Of a stretch of DNA of 64,000 bases, positions 1-8,067 are shown in pieces. This DNA is from Halomarina oriensis (GTDB taxonomy: Archaea; Halobacteriota; Halobacteria; Halobacteriales; Haloarculaceae): NCBI RefSeq assembly GCF_009791395.1, contig NZ_WSZK01000014.1, positions 1-64,000 of the forward strand, given 5' to 3'. Under the pieces are notes generated by a model. That model did no database searches. It worked only from the letters and a program-made list of their open reading frames with translations, and had not been told where the DNA came from. The position numbers and the translations under genes were made by a program. Position 1 is the first letter of the stretch. Every line of letters begins with the position of its first letter.

Positions 1-695
1 CCCCCCGTGGTCAGGACTCGCTCGCGCGTCGTGTCGTACTCCCGTTCCGAGTCGTCGTGGCGCGTTGCGACGCCGACGGCGACGTACCCCGACCACGCGG
101 CGGCGACGACGCTGGCGACGAGGAGCAGCGTCGACTCGGTGCCGAACGTCAGTCGTAGGGCCTCGCTCGCCGCCCCGTCGAGGCTGGACGGCCGGCCGAG
201 TCCGTCGACGCGTGCCGGAACGACGACCAGGCGAGCGGCCGCCACCAGCGAGAGCGGAACGACCGCCCACGCGGTGTCGAGGAGCGTCTCGACGTAGCCG
301 TCTCGGCCCGGCGCGACGACGAGGTGGACGAGCCACGCCAGCATCGGCCACCCACAGAGGACACCCAGCAGTGCCGTCGGCCAGTAGCCGCTCACGGTCG
401 ACGCGGCGTGTTCGCCGAGGTCACGTTCGACCCGTTCCGGCTCCGAACAGCCCCGGCCGACGGTGTCGTCGAACACGCCGGTCGTGTCGTCGCACACCCA
501 GTCGGCCGGCCGGTTCGGGTTGTCGACGCTGACCGTCCCGGGGACGTCGAGGAACGCGTCCGCGGCGACGACGACGCTGGCGGCGTGCAGGAGGGCGACG
601 GCGAGGACGACGGCGGCGGCCACGCGGGGCGACGTCGCCTCCTCGAACACACGGGTCGGTCTGAGCAGTCGTTCGAGCGGTGTGGGGAGGGCCAT
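1..695 (-). CDS. Yip1-like multi-pass membrane protein (partial, runs off the window)
   Basis: The minus-strand frame opens with ATG at 695 and stays open to the window edge, giving about 231 codons with no stop. It begins MALPTPLERLLRPTRVF, followed by a long hydrophobic segment (about residues 27-50), a Cys-containing loop with an NRPADWVCDD stretch, and at least two more hydrophobic segments (GYWPTALLGVLCGWPMLAWL and a later Val/Ala-rich one). An N-terminal RP-x-RVFEE stretch followed by several membrane spans is typical of haloarchaeal Yip1-family proteins, whose role is unknown. A TATA-like box lies 27 nt upstream. The gene is divergent from arcS. The family name is an inference; membrane location is clear. 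Confidence 0.7.
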   Translation of the reverse strand, partial: MALPTPLERLLRPTRVFEEATSPRVAAAVVLAVALLHAASVVVAADAFLDVPGTVSVDNPNRPADWVCDDTTGVFDDTVGRGCSEPERVERDLGEHAASTVSGYWPTALLGVLCGWPMLAWLVHLVVAPGRDGYVETLLDTAWAVVPLSLVAAARLVVVPARVDGLGRPSSLDGAASEALRLTFGTESTLLLVASVVAAAWSGYVAVGVATRHDDSEREYDTTRERVLTTG

Positions 696-717
696 AGCGT
701 TCGTGACGGACAGTGGA

Positions 718-726
718 GTAAATATC
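718..726 (-). promoter_or_regulatory. TATA-like box of the Yip1-like gene
   Basis: The minus strand reads GATATTTA here, centred about 27 nt before the ATG at 695. That spacing fits a leaderless haloarchaeal transcript. It is about 60 nt from the divergent arcS start, so it more likely serves the leftward gene. Confidence 0.5.
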
Positions 727-783
727 TCGTGGTCGCGCCGCTACATCGAAAGGCCCTGTACCCCCGACCACCGACCGTCGGCA

Positions 784-2571
784 ATGACCGACTACTTCGA
801 GGTCCACGAGCGCGACGGCCCCGCCCGACTGGGCGAGGTCCGCCTCTCGGACCCACTGCGGACGCCGGGACTGGTCGACGAGGTGCTCGACGACTCCGGG
901 AGCGTGTGGCCCGAGGAACGCGAGCAGTTGGCGGGCAGTGACGACCGACTCACCGTCCTCCCCCACCGCGCGTTCCCGGCGGGCACCGACGAGCGTGTCG
1001 CCGACGCCTTCGCCACCGACTACCCCGACGTCGACTTCCCGAGCGTCGCCGTCGTCTCGGGCGACACCGCCGCCGACTACGGCGCGGACGCCTACGCGCT
1101 CTCGGAGGCGGCGGGCATCGCGGGCCACGCCGCGGCCTTCGTCGAGACGGTCCTCGACGTGCGCGAGGAGATTCCACCGGACACCGCCCTCTACTGTTCG
1201 GGCCTCGCCACGCCAGCCAACGTCGCCACGCTCGCGTACGCCGGTGTCGACCTGTTCGACACCGACAAGGCGTACGTCCGCGGACTGGAGGGGTTCTACT
1301 GCTCGACGGACGGCGAGGCGTTCCTCGAAGACCTCGACGAACTGCCGTGTGCCTGTGAGGCGTGTCGAACGCCGCGCGAGGCGTTCGACCACGAGGACTG
1401 TGCCGAGCACAACGTGAACGCCCTCCGGGCCGAACTCGCCCGCGTCCGCCAGCGCATCCGGTCGGGTCGACTCCGAGACTACGTCGAGGGGCAGGCCCGC
1501 CACGAGGCGTGGCTGACCGCGCTGTTCCGGCGACTCGACCAGCAGTACGGCTACGTCGAGGAACGCACGCCCATCTCCCGGCGCGACGAACTGCTCGCCG
1601 CGAGCGACGACTCGCTCAAGCGCGTCGAGATTCAGCGCTTCGCCGACCGGGTGACGAGTCGCTACCACAACCGGTTCGACGGACCGCTCGTGCTCGTGCC
1701 GTGTTCGGCGCGCAAGCCCTACGGCGACTCCCAGAGCCACGCGCAGTTCCACAAGACCATCGACTACCGCGCGCACAAGGTGTCGATGACCTCGCCCATC
1801 GGCGTTGTTCCCCAGGAGTTGGAACTCACCTACCCCGCCCAGCACTACGACTCCGTTGTCACGGGCGAGTGGAGCGAGTCCGAAATCGAGTTCGTCGCCG
1901 AGGTGCTCGCACGCTACCTCGATTCGACCGACTACCCGCGCCACGTCGCGCACGTCCCGCCCGGTGGCTACACCGACATCGTGGAGCGAGCGACCGAGAA
2001 GGCCGACGCGGACGTGACCTTCGAGTTCACCGTCGCCGACCACCCGACGACCGACGAGTCGCTCGCGGCGCTCGGAGAGACACTGGAGGGCGAAGCGCGC
2101 TACCTGAAGCGCGAACGCGAGCACAACACCGTCCGGGCCATCGCGGACTACCAGTTCGGCGGTGGGTCGAGTGACGTCTCGACCGGGTCGGTCGAGAACG
2201 CCGGCGACGAACTGTTCGACCACATCTCGACGGGCGGGCGCTACCCCTCCCTGCGCGTCACGAGCGAGGGTGAACAGTGGGCGACGCTCGTCCCGCAGTA
2301 CGGGACGCTCTCGCTCACGATGGCGGGGGCGAGACGCTGGGTCGAGAGCGACGTACCGACGAAGACGGTCGAAATCGACGGGTTCGTCCCGCAGGGCAGT
2401 GTCCTCGCGCCGGGCATCCTCGACGCGGACGGCGACATTCGGGTCGGCGACGAGGTGGTCGTCGAGGGGCCACGCGCGTTCGCCGTCGGCAAGGCGTCGA
2501 TGTCCGGCGACGAGATGGTGCGCTCGACGCGCGGCATCGGCGTCGACGTGCGCCACGTCGAGGAACGGTAG
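784..2571 (+). CDS. arcS: Archaeosine synthase ArcS (TgtA2)
   Basis: 595 aa. ArcS attaches lysine to preQ0 at position 15 of archaeal tRNA; RaSEA then releases archaeosine. A TGT-like N-terminal half carries a cysteine/histidine cluster (C189, C191, C194, H203, H209) resembling the zinc site of tRNA-guanine transglycosylases. The central half holds the ArcS signature PCSARKPYGDSQSH (from about P306). The last hundred residues form a PUA RNA-binding domain (TMAGARRW, then GDEVVV). The ATG at 784 is preferred because translation upstream is unlike the family. The gene is monocistronic. Its partner RaSEA is encoded at 41.7 kb instead of next door. Confidence 0.93.
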   Translation: MTDYFEVHERDGPARLGEVRLSDPLRTPGLVDEVLDDSGSVWPEEREQLAGSDDRLTVLPHRAFPAGTDERVADAFATDYPDVDFPSVAVVSGDTAADYGADAYALSEAAGIAGHAAAFVETVLDVREEIPPDTALYCSGLATPANVATLAYAGVDLFDTDKAYVRGLEGFYCSTDGEAFLEDLDELPCACEACRTPREAFDHEDCAEHNVNALRAELARVRQRIRSGRLRDYVEGQARHEAWLTALFRRLDQQYGYVEERTPISRRDELLAASDDSLKRVEIQRFADRVTSRYHNRFDGPLVLVPCSARKPYGDSQSHAQFHKTIDYRAHKVSMTSPIGVVPQELELTYPAQHYDSVVTGEWSESEIEFVAEVLARYLDSTDYPRHVAHVPPGGYTDIVERATEKADADVTFEFTVADHPTTDESLAALGETLEGEARYLKREREHNTVRAIADYQFGGGSSDVSTGSVENAGDELFDHISTGGRYPSLRVTSEGEQWATLVPQYGTLSLTMAGARRWVESDVPTKTVEIDGFVPQGSVLAPGILDADGDIRVGDEVVVEGPRAFAVGKASMSGDEMVRSTRGIGVDVRHVEER

Positions 2572-2677
2572 TCGGCCGCACGGGACCCGTTCTCGGGTGC
2601 CGCCAAAGTCAGTCTTTAGTGGCGGCTAATCGTACGACGGGACGGATGTGTCGAGCGACCGCCTCGGGTGAGACGCG

Positions 2678-3457
2678 GTGACCGTCGGTCTCCTGCTCCA
2701 GTCGTCGGAGCTCCAGTCGTTCATCCGCGAGTACGCCGACTACGGCCCGCTCCTCGCCTCCTTCCTCGTCAACATGCTCGGGACGTTCGGCGACAAGGGC
2801 CAACTGGTCGTCGTCACGCTCGCCTCGCGGTACGACGCCAAGCGGGTGTTCCTCGGCGCGATGGGGGCGTTCTGTGCGTGGAGCGCGCTCGAAGTCGTCT
2901 TCGGACAGGCGCTCTTGAGCGCGGTTCCCCCCGGCGTGATGGGGCCGCTCACCGGCCTGCTGTTCGTCGTCTTCGGTGTCTGGACCGCCAAGAGCGCGGC
3001 AGACCGCGTTCGGGTCGACCGGCGCACGAAGCCCTCGCGGACCGACGGCGGCGTCGAGAGCGGTCTCTCGGGCCGACTGCTCCCCGACCCGGTGCTCGCT
3101 CGGGTCGGTGCGTACGGCGGCGTGTTGGCGAGTTTCGTCCTCGTCGGCGTCGCGGAGTTCGGCGACAAGACCCAACTGTTGACGGTGAACCTCGCCGTCG
3201 TCTTCCCCGACGCACCCCTGTCGGTGTTCGTCGGCGTCGTCGCCGCACTCGGCCTCAGAACGGGCGTCGACGCCGTCGTCGGCGAGCGCGTCGAGGCGTA
3301 CCTCCCGACGGCGGCCATCGAGGCGGGCGCGGCCGCCGTCTTCGTCGCGTTCGGCCTGTTCGCCCTCGGCTTCCTCCCCGAGAGCGGCCTGTTCGCCGTC
3401 CTCGTGGCCGTCGTCGTCGGCGTCGTCGCGTGGGGCCTCCGCTCGCGGCGAGCGTGA
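2678..3457 (+). CDS. TMEM165/GDT1 (UPF0016) family cation transporter
   Basis: 259 aa, GTG start. Two homologous halves of about three membrane segments each carry the family E/T-x-G-D-K motif: TFGDKGQL near residue 37 and EFGDKTQL near residue 162. Characterised UPF0016 proteins export Mn2+ or Ca2+ in exchange for protons, and the acidic residues of these motifs line the ion path. In the first repeat the usual Glu is replaced by Thr, while the second is canonical. A polar linker (about residues 108-135) joins the halves. Residues after the GTG fit a membrane-protein N-terminus. The metal transported here cannot be told from sequence. Confidence 0.85.
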   Translation: MTVGLLLQSSELQSFIREYADYGPLLASFLVNMLGTFGDKGQLVVVTLASRYDAKRVFLGAMGAFCAWSALEVVFGQALLSAVPPGVMGPLTGLLFVVFGVWTAKSAADRVRVDRRTKPSRTDGGVESGLSGRLLPDPVLARVGAYGGVLASFVLVGVAEFGDKTQLLTVNLAVVFPDAPLSVFVGVVAALGLRTGVDAVVGERVEAYLPTAAIEAGAAAVFVAFGLFALGFLPESGLFAVLVAVVVGVVAWGLRSRRA

Positions 3458-3508
3458 GCAGGAGTCGACACACCGAACGTTCTTGGTTCGTGACGCGAAC
3501 GAACGCGC

Positions 3509-3994
3509 ATGGACCGGTCCCTGCTCCTCGCGGCGACGTTCCTCCTCACCGTCGTCACCTCGACGGTCGGTACCGCCAGTGGAGCGCTCCCGTTGGTGCT
3601 CGGCCCCGGCCTCCTCTCGACCGCTCTCTCATAGGTCACCAGCGTCGGCGTGTTCCTCGGCGTGCTCCTCGGTGGCTGCCTCGTCGGCTACCGGACGAGT
3701 GACGCGTCCGACCCCTACCTGTCGTTCGTGGTGCCCGCGTTCGTCGCCGGCGGGGCGGGTGCGGCGCTCGGGTCGGTCCTCGGTCTCCTCTCGTACCAGG
3801 TCCTGGTTCCGCAGTTCGGCGCGTTCGTCGGGACGCCGGTCGGACCGGTCGGCGGGCCCTCCGGTGGCGTCCCGTTTCTCGGAGTCCTCGTGGCGGCCCT
3901 CACCACCGCCCTCACGCGTGGGACCGTCGTCGCGGGGGCCGCCATCGCCCACGACGAGTCACCGGGAGCGACGCCGCTGAGCGAGTACCTCTGA
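3509..3994 (+). pseudogene. Small multi-pass membrane protein interrupted by an in-frame TAG
   Basis: From ATG 3509 the frame encodes a hydrophobic N-terminal helix (LLLAATFLLTVVTSTVG) and a second hydrophobic stretch, then meets TAG at 3632-3634 after 41 codons. The same frame continues open to TGA at 3992-3994 with three more hydrophobic segments and strong haloarchaeal codon bias, so both pieces look like one 161-residue protein. Either this is a recent nonsense mutation, a base error, or only the downstream part is made (GTG at 3650). It recalls small haloarchaeal four-helix membrane proteins of unknown function, but I do not recognise the family with certainty. Confidence 0.6.
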
Positions 3995-4053
3995 GAACGG
4001 CCGACGCTCGCCCGAAGCCAACCTTTTCACCCGATGGCGCGTCAGTCGTCACC

Positions 4054-4446
4054 ATGGAACCGGTCTCGCTGGGTGTTCCCCAGCCAATCGTCGACTCGCT
4101 CCCCGAGGACGGACAGGGCACCGCTCAGGACATGCAACGGGCGGTGCAGGGCCTCGAAGCCCGCATCAACCGCGAAATCGAGGAGTCCGAGGACGCCGAG
4201 GTGGTGGCGTTCGTCACGGACGTCGTTGAGCACCTCGAATCCCGCGCGGAGCGCTACGACGAGTTCGTCCCCGAACTGCGGGCGTGGGGCCAATCGCCCA
4301 TCTACGCCATCGCGTGGCGGAACCTCCAGGCGGACCTCATCGGCCAACTGTTCTCCCACGAGGAGTTGAGCCAGCGCATCGACCGCGAGCGCAACTACCG
4401 CATCGCCGAGGACGGCATCAGACTGAGCGACATGTTCAAGGACTGA
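4054..4446 (+). CDS. Conserved haloarchaeal protein of unknown function
   Basis: 130 aa, acidic, mostly helical, no membrane segment or signal peptide. A coiled-coil-prone stretch (AVQGLEARINREIEES) precedes a second helical region ending RLSDMFKD. Codon use is typical, and a T-rich box (ACCTTTTCACC, 4020-4030) sits about 29 nt before the ATG, which supports this start and a leaderless message. It is a stand-alone gene between the broken membrane protein and the AOR-like cassette. I do not recognise a characterised homologue. Confidence 0.75.
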   Translation: MEPVSLGVPQPIVDSLPEDGQGTAQDMQRAVQGLEARINREIEESEDAEVVAFVTDVVEHLESRAERYDEFVPELRAWGQSPIYAIAWRNLQADLIGQLFSHEELSQRIDRERNYRIAEDGIRLSDMFKD

Positions 4447-4538
4447 ACGCGGGCGGCGACCCGCTGTCGGACGGGCCGAAGGCACGAGTCGACCCGCCGG
4501 CCCTACGCTTAACCGCCCGACGTGCGTAGTGTCCCCCA

Positions 4539-6323
4539 GTGACTGGACGACAGCGCGACGCCGTCCTCCGGGTCGACCTCACCGCGGGGACGGTCGAGCG
4601 CACCCCGGTCCCCGAGCGGTGGCGACGGCGCTACCTCGGGGGGAAGGGTCTCGGGGCACGCTACCTCTACGACGAACTCGACGCCGGCACGGACCCGCTC
4701 GGCCCCGACAACCTCCTCGGACTGGTCTGGGGGCCGCTGTCGGGCTACCTGCCCGGCGAGTCCCGTCTCGCCGTCGTCACGAAGTCGCCGCTGACCGGCG
4801 GGTTCCTCGACTCGTACGTCGGCGGGGCGGTTCCGGACGCGCTCGCCGGTGCCCTCCCGGACTGTCTGGGCGTGTTCGTCACCGGCCGGGCGAGCGACCC
4901 GACGACGCTCGTCGTCGAGGCCGACGGGAGCGCCCACCTCGACCGGGCCGACTGCTGGGGGGCGACGACCGACGAGACCGACGCCGCCTACGACGGCGCG
5001 GTAGCGTGTATCGGCCCTGCCGGCGAGCACCGGGTTCGCTACGCGACGGTGGCGACCGACGGCGGCGACCACCACGCGGGCCGGGGCGGTGTCGGGGCCG
5101 TCTTCGGCGCGAAACGGCTGAAGGCCGTCGTCGCGCGTGGCGACCCGCCGACGCTCCCCGACCCGCTCGTCGACCTCCAGAAGACGGCCGAGCGACGGTA
5201 CGACGAGAGCGACGTCGGCCGGTGGCAGGCCGTCAGCGGGACGCTCGAGAGCGTCGACTTCGCCGACGCGGCGGGCGTCCTCGCCACCCGTGGCTGGCGG
5301 GAGTCGCGCTTCGAGGGGAGCGAGGGTATCGGCGTCGCGGCGGCCCGCGACGCGGCGACCGAGCGTGAGGGCGACGAGACGGGCGGGTTCCGTGTCGAGA
5401 CGAGCGACGGCGACGCCGTTCCGCGCGGGGCCGCCTCGATGAGTCTCGGTGCCGGCCTCGGCATCGACGACTTCGACGCCGTCGCCACGCTCGGCGCGAC
5501 CTGCGACCGACTCGGTATCGACGTCATCGACGCCGGAAGCGCCGTCGCGTGGGCCGTCCGCGCCGGGGAGTCGGGACTGCTCGACCGCTCGCTCTCCTTC
5601 GGCGACCCGGCGGCGGCCCGCGAACTGGTCGTGGCCATCGCCCACCGCGAGGGGACGCTGGCGGACACGCTGGCCGACGGCCTCGACGCGGCGGCCGCCC
5701 GTTACGGCGGCGCGGCCCTCGTCCCCTCGGTCAAGTCGATGGCGCTGCCCGCGTACGACCCGCGCTCCGCGCCCGCGATGGCGCTGGCGTACGCGACGAG
5801 CGACCGGGGGGCGTGTCACCGACGTGCCCGCCCCATCGAGACCGAGGCGTTCGACGGCGAGCGCTGGACCGACCGCGAGCGCGTCGAGCGAGTCGTCGGT
5901 GCCCAGACCGCGCGGTCGGCCCTGTGGAGTCTCGTCGCGGACGACTTCGTCGGCGCGACGCTCGAGGACCTCGGCGCACCGTGGCTCCGGGCGCTCGGGG
6001 GCGACCACGACGCCCGGACGCTGACGACGCTCGGCGAACGCGTCTGGACGCTCACCCGTCTGTTCAACGTCCGCGAGGGGTTCGACCGCCGAGACGACGC
6101 GCTCCCCGGTGCGCTCACCCGAACGCCCGCGGACGGCGACCGGGCGCTCTCCGGTACGGACTTCGAGCGCCTGCTGTCGACGTACTACGCCGTCCGTGGC
6201 TGGGGGCCGGAGGGGCGGCCGACCGCGGCGACGCTGGAGCGGCTCGACCTCACGGGAGTCGCGGACGCCTCGACGCCGCTCGACGACCACGCCGTCACGC
6301 TGGAGCGACCGGCCGACGACTGA
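4539..6323 (+). CDS. Aldehyde ferredoxin oxidoreductase homologue lacking the iron-sulfur cysteines
   Basis: 594 aa, GTG start. It aligns along the whole AOR family: N-terminal pterin-binding domain with GGKGLGARYLYDEL, GPLSG, TKSPLTGG and GRGGVGAVFGAKRLKAV, then the helical domains with LGIDDFDAV, YATSDRGACH and a YYAVRGWGPEG end. The segment that should carry C-x2-C-x3-C (about residues 262-285, FEGSEGIG to FRVETSDG) has no cysteine, and the fourth ligand position (ALWSLVADDF, 461-470) also lacks one. The only cysteines are isolated (109, 139, 157, 322, 426). The pterin site therefore seems kept while the [4Fe-4S] cluster is lost. Next come samp3 and two small genes on the same strand. The substrate is unknown. 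Confidence 0.85.
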   Translation: MTGRQRDAVLRVDLTAGTVERTPVPERWRRRYLGGKGLGARYLYDELDAGTDPLGPDNLLGLVWGPLSGYLPGESRLAVVTKSPLTGGFLDSYVGGAVPDALAGALPDCLGVFVTGRASDPTTLVVEADGSAHLDRADCWGATTDETDAAYDGAVACIGPAGEHRVRYATVATDGGDHHAGRGGVGAVFGAKRLKAVVARGDPPTLPDPLVDLQKTAERRYDESDVGRWQAVSGTLESVDFADAAGVLATRGWRESRFEGSEGIGVAAARDAATEREGDETGGFRVETSDGDAVPRGAASMSLGAGLGIDDFDAVATLGATCDRLGIDVIDAGSAVAWAVRAGESGLLDRSLSFGDPAAARELVVAIAHREGTLADTLADGLDAAAARYGGAALVPSVKSMALPAYDPRSAPAMALAYATSDRGACHRRARPIETEAFDGERWTDRERVERVVGAQTARSALWSLVADDFVGATLEDLGAPWLRALGGDHDARTLTTLGERVWTLTRLFNVREGFDRRDDALPGALTRTPADGDRALSGTDFERLLSTYYAVRGWGPEGRPTAATLERLDLTGVADASTPLDDHAVTLERPADD

Positions 6324-6428
6324 CGGGCCGTGTTCGCCTCCACACGCTCGACGGCGAGCGACACCGCCGTCGGTGCACGGAGCGTGTCGAGGTCGGAGGT
6401 GCGTGCTCCGACGCGCCGGCGAACGGGA

Positions 6429-6434
6429 TTTATG
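6429..6434 (+). promoter_or_regulatory. TATA-like box of the samp3 operon
   Basis: TTTATG, 26 nt upstream of the samp3 ATG at 6458, inside a 134-bp gap after the AOR-like gene. Spacing fits a leaderless transcript, so samp3 and the two genes after it may have their own promoter. Confidence 0.5.
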
Positions 6435-6457
6435 CGTTTCGGCGTCCTGCGACAGGT

Positions 6458-6739
6458 ATGGAACTCCAGTTGCGGTTCTTTGCGAACTTTCGTGAGGCCG
6501 TCGGGCAGAAGACCGTCGCCCGGCAGTACGACCAGGGGACGACCGTCGGAGAGGTGCTGGCCGCCCTCGAAGCCGAGTTCGACGGCCTCGAAGGGGAGTT
6601 GCTGGACGACGCGGGCGACATCCGCCCGCAACTGAGCGTGCTGAAGAACGGCCGCGAAGTGCTCCACATCGACGGCACCGCGACGGACCTCGACGAGGGC
6701 GACACCGTCTCCGTCTTCCCGCCGGTGGCGGGTGGATAG
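6458..6739 (+). CDS. samp3: SAMP3-like ubiquitin-like small archaeal modifier / MoaD-family protein
   Basis: 93 aa beta-grasp protein: RFFANFREAVGQK at the start, TVGEVLAALEAEF in the helix, LSVLKNGREV in the middle, and the diagnostic FPPVAGG C-terminus. The terminal Gly-Gly is what an E1-like enzyme (UbaA) adenylates in archaea, either for protein conjugation or for sulfur transfer in molybdopterin and tRNA thiolation. The sequence, notably the RFF-FRE-VGQK start and the KNGREV-H-DG core, resembles Haloferax SAMP3 more than SAMP1 as I remember them. It directly follows a pterin-binding AOR homologue and abuts the next gene (TAG then ATG with no gap), which favours a molybdenum/tungsten cofactor link. 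Confidence 0.82.
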   Translation: MELQLRFFANFREAVGQKTVARQYDQGTTVGEVLAALEAEFDGLEGELLDDAGDIRPQLSVLKNGREVLHIDGTATDLDEGDTVSVFPPVAGG

Positions 6740-7015
6740 ATGCGCGTCGAGAAGTCCTTCCGCGGTATCTCGAAACGACTCGCCACACACTACCTCGGGA
6801 ACCTCGGCGGCGAGCGTATCGAGGGTGACCCCGAAGGCGAGGGGCCGGTCACCGTCGAGGGGAGCGACTGGACGGCGACGCTCACCGCCGAGAAGGTGGA
6901 CGTCGCCGCCTCGATTCGGCTGACGGAGGTCACCGTCGTCTTCGAGGGCGAGGAGGAGACGCTGCCGGAACTGGTCGACGACTTCTCGCAGAAGGCGATG
7001 CGCGCGGGGGGATGA
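6740..7015 (+). CDS. Small protein resembling the C-terminal domain of MoaD-related proteins
   Basis: 91 aa. ATG follows the samp3 stop with no spacer. The sequence starts VEKSFRGISKRLATHYL, has a Gly-rich NLGGERIEGD turn, a strand RLTEVTVVFEG, and ends QKAMRAGG. This pattern resembles the domain fused behind MoaD in some bacterial and archaeal proteins (MoaD_arch/DUF1952 type), and here it is a separate gene directly after a MoaD-like gene. It too ends in Gly-Gly. I rely on memory of the family, so a domain search is needed to confirm. Translational coupling with both neighbours is likely. Confidence 0.7.
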   Translation: MRVEKSFRGISKRLATHYLGNLGGERIEGDPEGEGPVTVEGSDWTATLTAEKVDVAASIRLTEVTVVFEGEEETLPELVDDFSQKAMRAGG

Positions 7016-7377
7016 ACGGCGACCCCATCGACGGCCCCGCCCTGTTGCTCGCGGCCGCGAAGGCGAGCGTCGGGCCACAGCTCCTCCCGGACCTGGTCGA
7101 CCACGTGCAGGCCCACCTCGGGCCGCGACTCGACGAGTACCGTCGGCGCTACGAACTGGTCCACGAGAGCGACGACGCCTGTCTCTTCCTCGTCGAGGCC
7201 GACCATTGGGAGACCATCGACGAGCACGTCGAACTCGAACGCCGCGAGCGTGACGCGGTCGAACGGGCCCACGAGGAACACCTCCGTCGACTGGGGGACA
7301 GTCTCGGCCGGAGCGAGGAGTTCGAGACCGCCCTGGAGATTCGGACCTGCGTCGTCGTCGGGAAGAACGTCGAGTGA
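7012..7377 (+). CDS. Unknown protein, last gene of the AOR-like/samp3 cassette
   Basis: 121 aa. Its ATG overlaps the preceding stop by four bases (ATGA), so it is translationally coupled. No membrane segment or known motif. The N-terminal third is helical and hydrophobic (ALLLAAAKASVGPQLLPDLV), the centre is rich in charged residues (ELERRERDAVERAHEEH), and the end is a short strand (ETALEIRTCVVVG). I do not recognise the family. Its position suggests a job linked to the SAMP3/MoaD-like protein or to maturation of the AOR homologue. Confidence 0.75.
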   Translation: MNGDPIDGPALLLAAAKASVGPQLLPDLVDHVQAHLGPRLDEYRRRYELVHESDDACLFLVEADHWETIDEHVELERRERDAVERAHEEHLRRLGDSLGRSEEFETALEIRTCVVVGKNVE

Positions 7378-7419
7378 CGGCGAGCGAACACTTGTGTCCC
7401 TGCCTGGCGAACCGTGGGT

Positions 7420-8061
7420 ATGCGCGAGACGGACACCATCAGCGTCACCGGCAGCGGCACCGACCGGCGGAAGCCCGACCGGGCACAGGTCGAGTTCCAG
7501 GTGAACGAGCACGCCGCCGACCGAGCGACCGCACGGGCGGCGACCGACCGTCGGTCGGCGGCGCTGTTCGAGACGTTCGCGGACCACGGCGTCGCCGAGG
7601 AGGCGTTCCACTCGGCGGCCTACACCGTCAATCGACAGCGTCCTGGCCCGAACGACACGCACGACGAGCGGTTCACCGTCACCCACGTCGTTCGCGTCGA
7701 GACGAGCGACCTCGACGGCCTCGGCGACCTGTTGACGGCGGCCGTCGACCGGGCCGACGCCGGTGTCTCCTCGGTCCGACACACGCTCGACGACGCTACC
7801 AGGGACGACGCCCGTGACGACGCGCTGACGCGGGCGGCCGCCGACGCGGAACGACAGGCCGAGACGCTCGCCGCCGCGACGGACCGGTCGCTCGGCGCGG
7901 TCGAGTCGATGACGACGCAGTCGGGACCCAGCCCCCGCGGTGAAGCGCTCGGCGCGTCGTTCGACACCGGCGGTGGGTCGGGGAGTCGGCCGGCGGCCGA
8001 CCCTCGCCCCGGACCGGTCGAGACGAACGCTCAGGTGACGGTCACCTACGCGCTGGAGTGA
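7420..8061 (+). CDS. SIMPL-domain (DUF541) protein
   Basis: 213 aa. The ISVTGSG start, the repeated strand-helix pattern (RAQVEFQVNEHA, FTVTHVVRVETSDLDGLGDLL), the ARDDALTRAAADAERQAETLA helix and the final AQVTVTYALE are typical of SIMPL/DUF541 proteins (bacterial relatives include YggE). ATG 7420 is chosen over the GTG two codons upstream. There is no signal peptide or lipobox, unlike many bacterial members, so a cytoplasmic location is likely. A Gly/Ser/Pro-rich loop lies at about residues 165-200. Function within the family is poorly defined; links to oxidative stress or membrane integrity are reported. Confidence 0.8.
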   Translation: MRETDTISVTGSGTDRRKPDRAQVEFQVNEHAADRATARAATDRRSAALFETFADHGVAEEAFHSAAYTVNRQRPGPNDTHDERFTVTHVVRVETSDLDGLGDLLTAAVDRADAGVSSVRHTLDDATRDDARDDALTRAAADAERQAETLAAATDRSLGAVESMTTQSGPSPRGEALGASFDTGGGSGSRPAADPRPGPVETNAQVTVTYALE

Positions 8062-8067
8062 CCCCGC

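Noticed and set aside
3632-3634. TAG read as pyrrolysine
   Set aside because: No pyl genes or methylamine methyltransferase context, and the protein is a plain membrane protein.
4509-6788. 759-codon open frame on the minus strand
   Set aside because: It is the antisense shadow of the AOR-like and samp3 genes; Arg-rich with no family motif.
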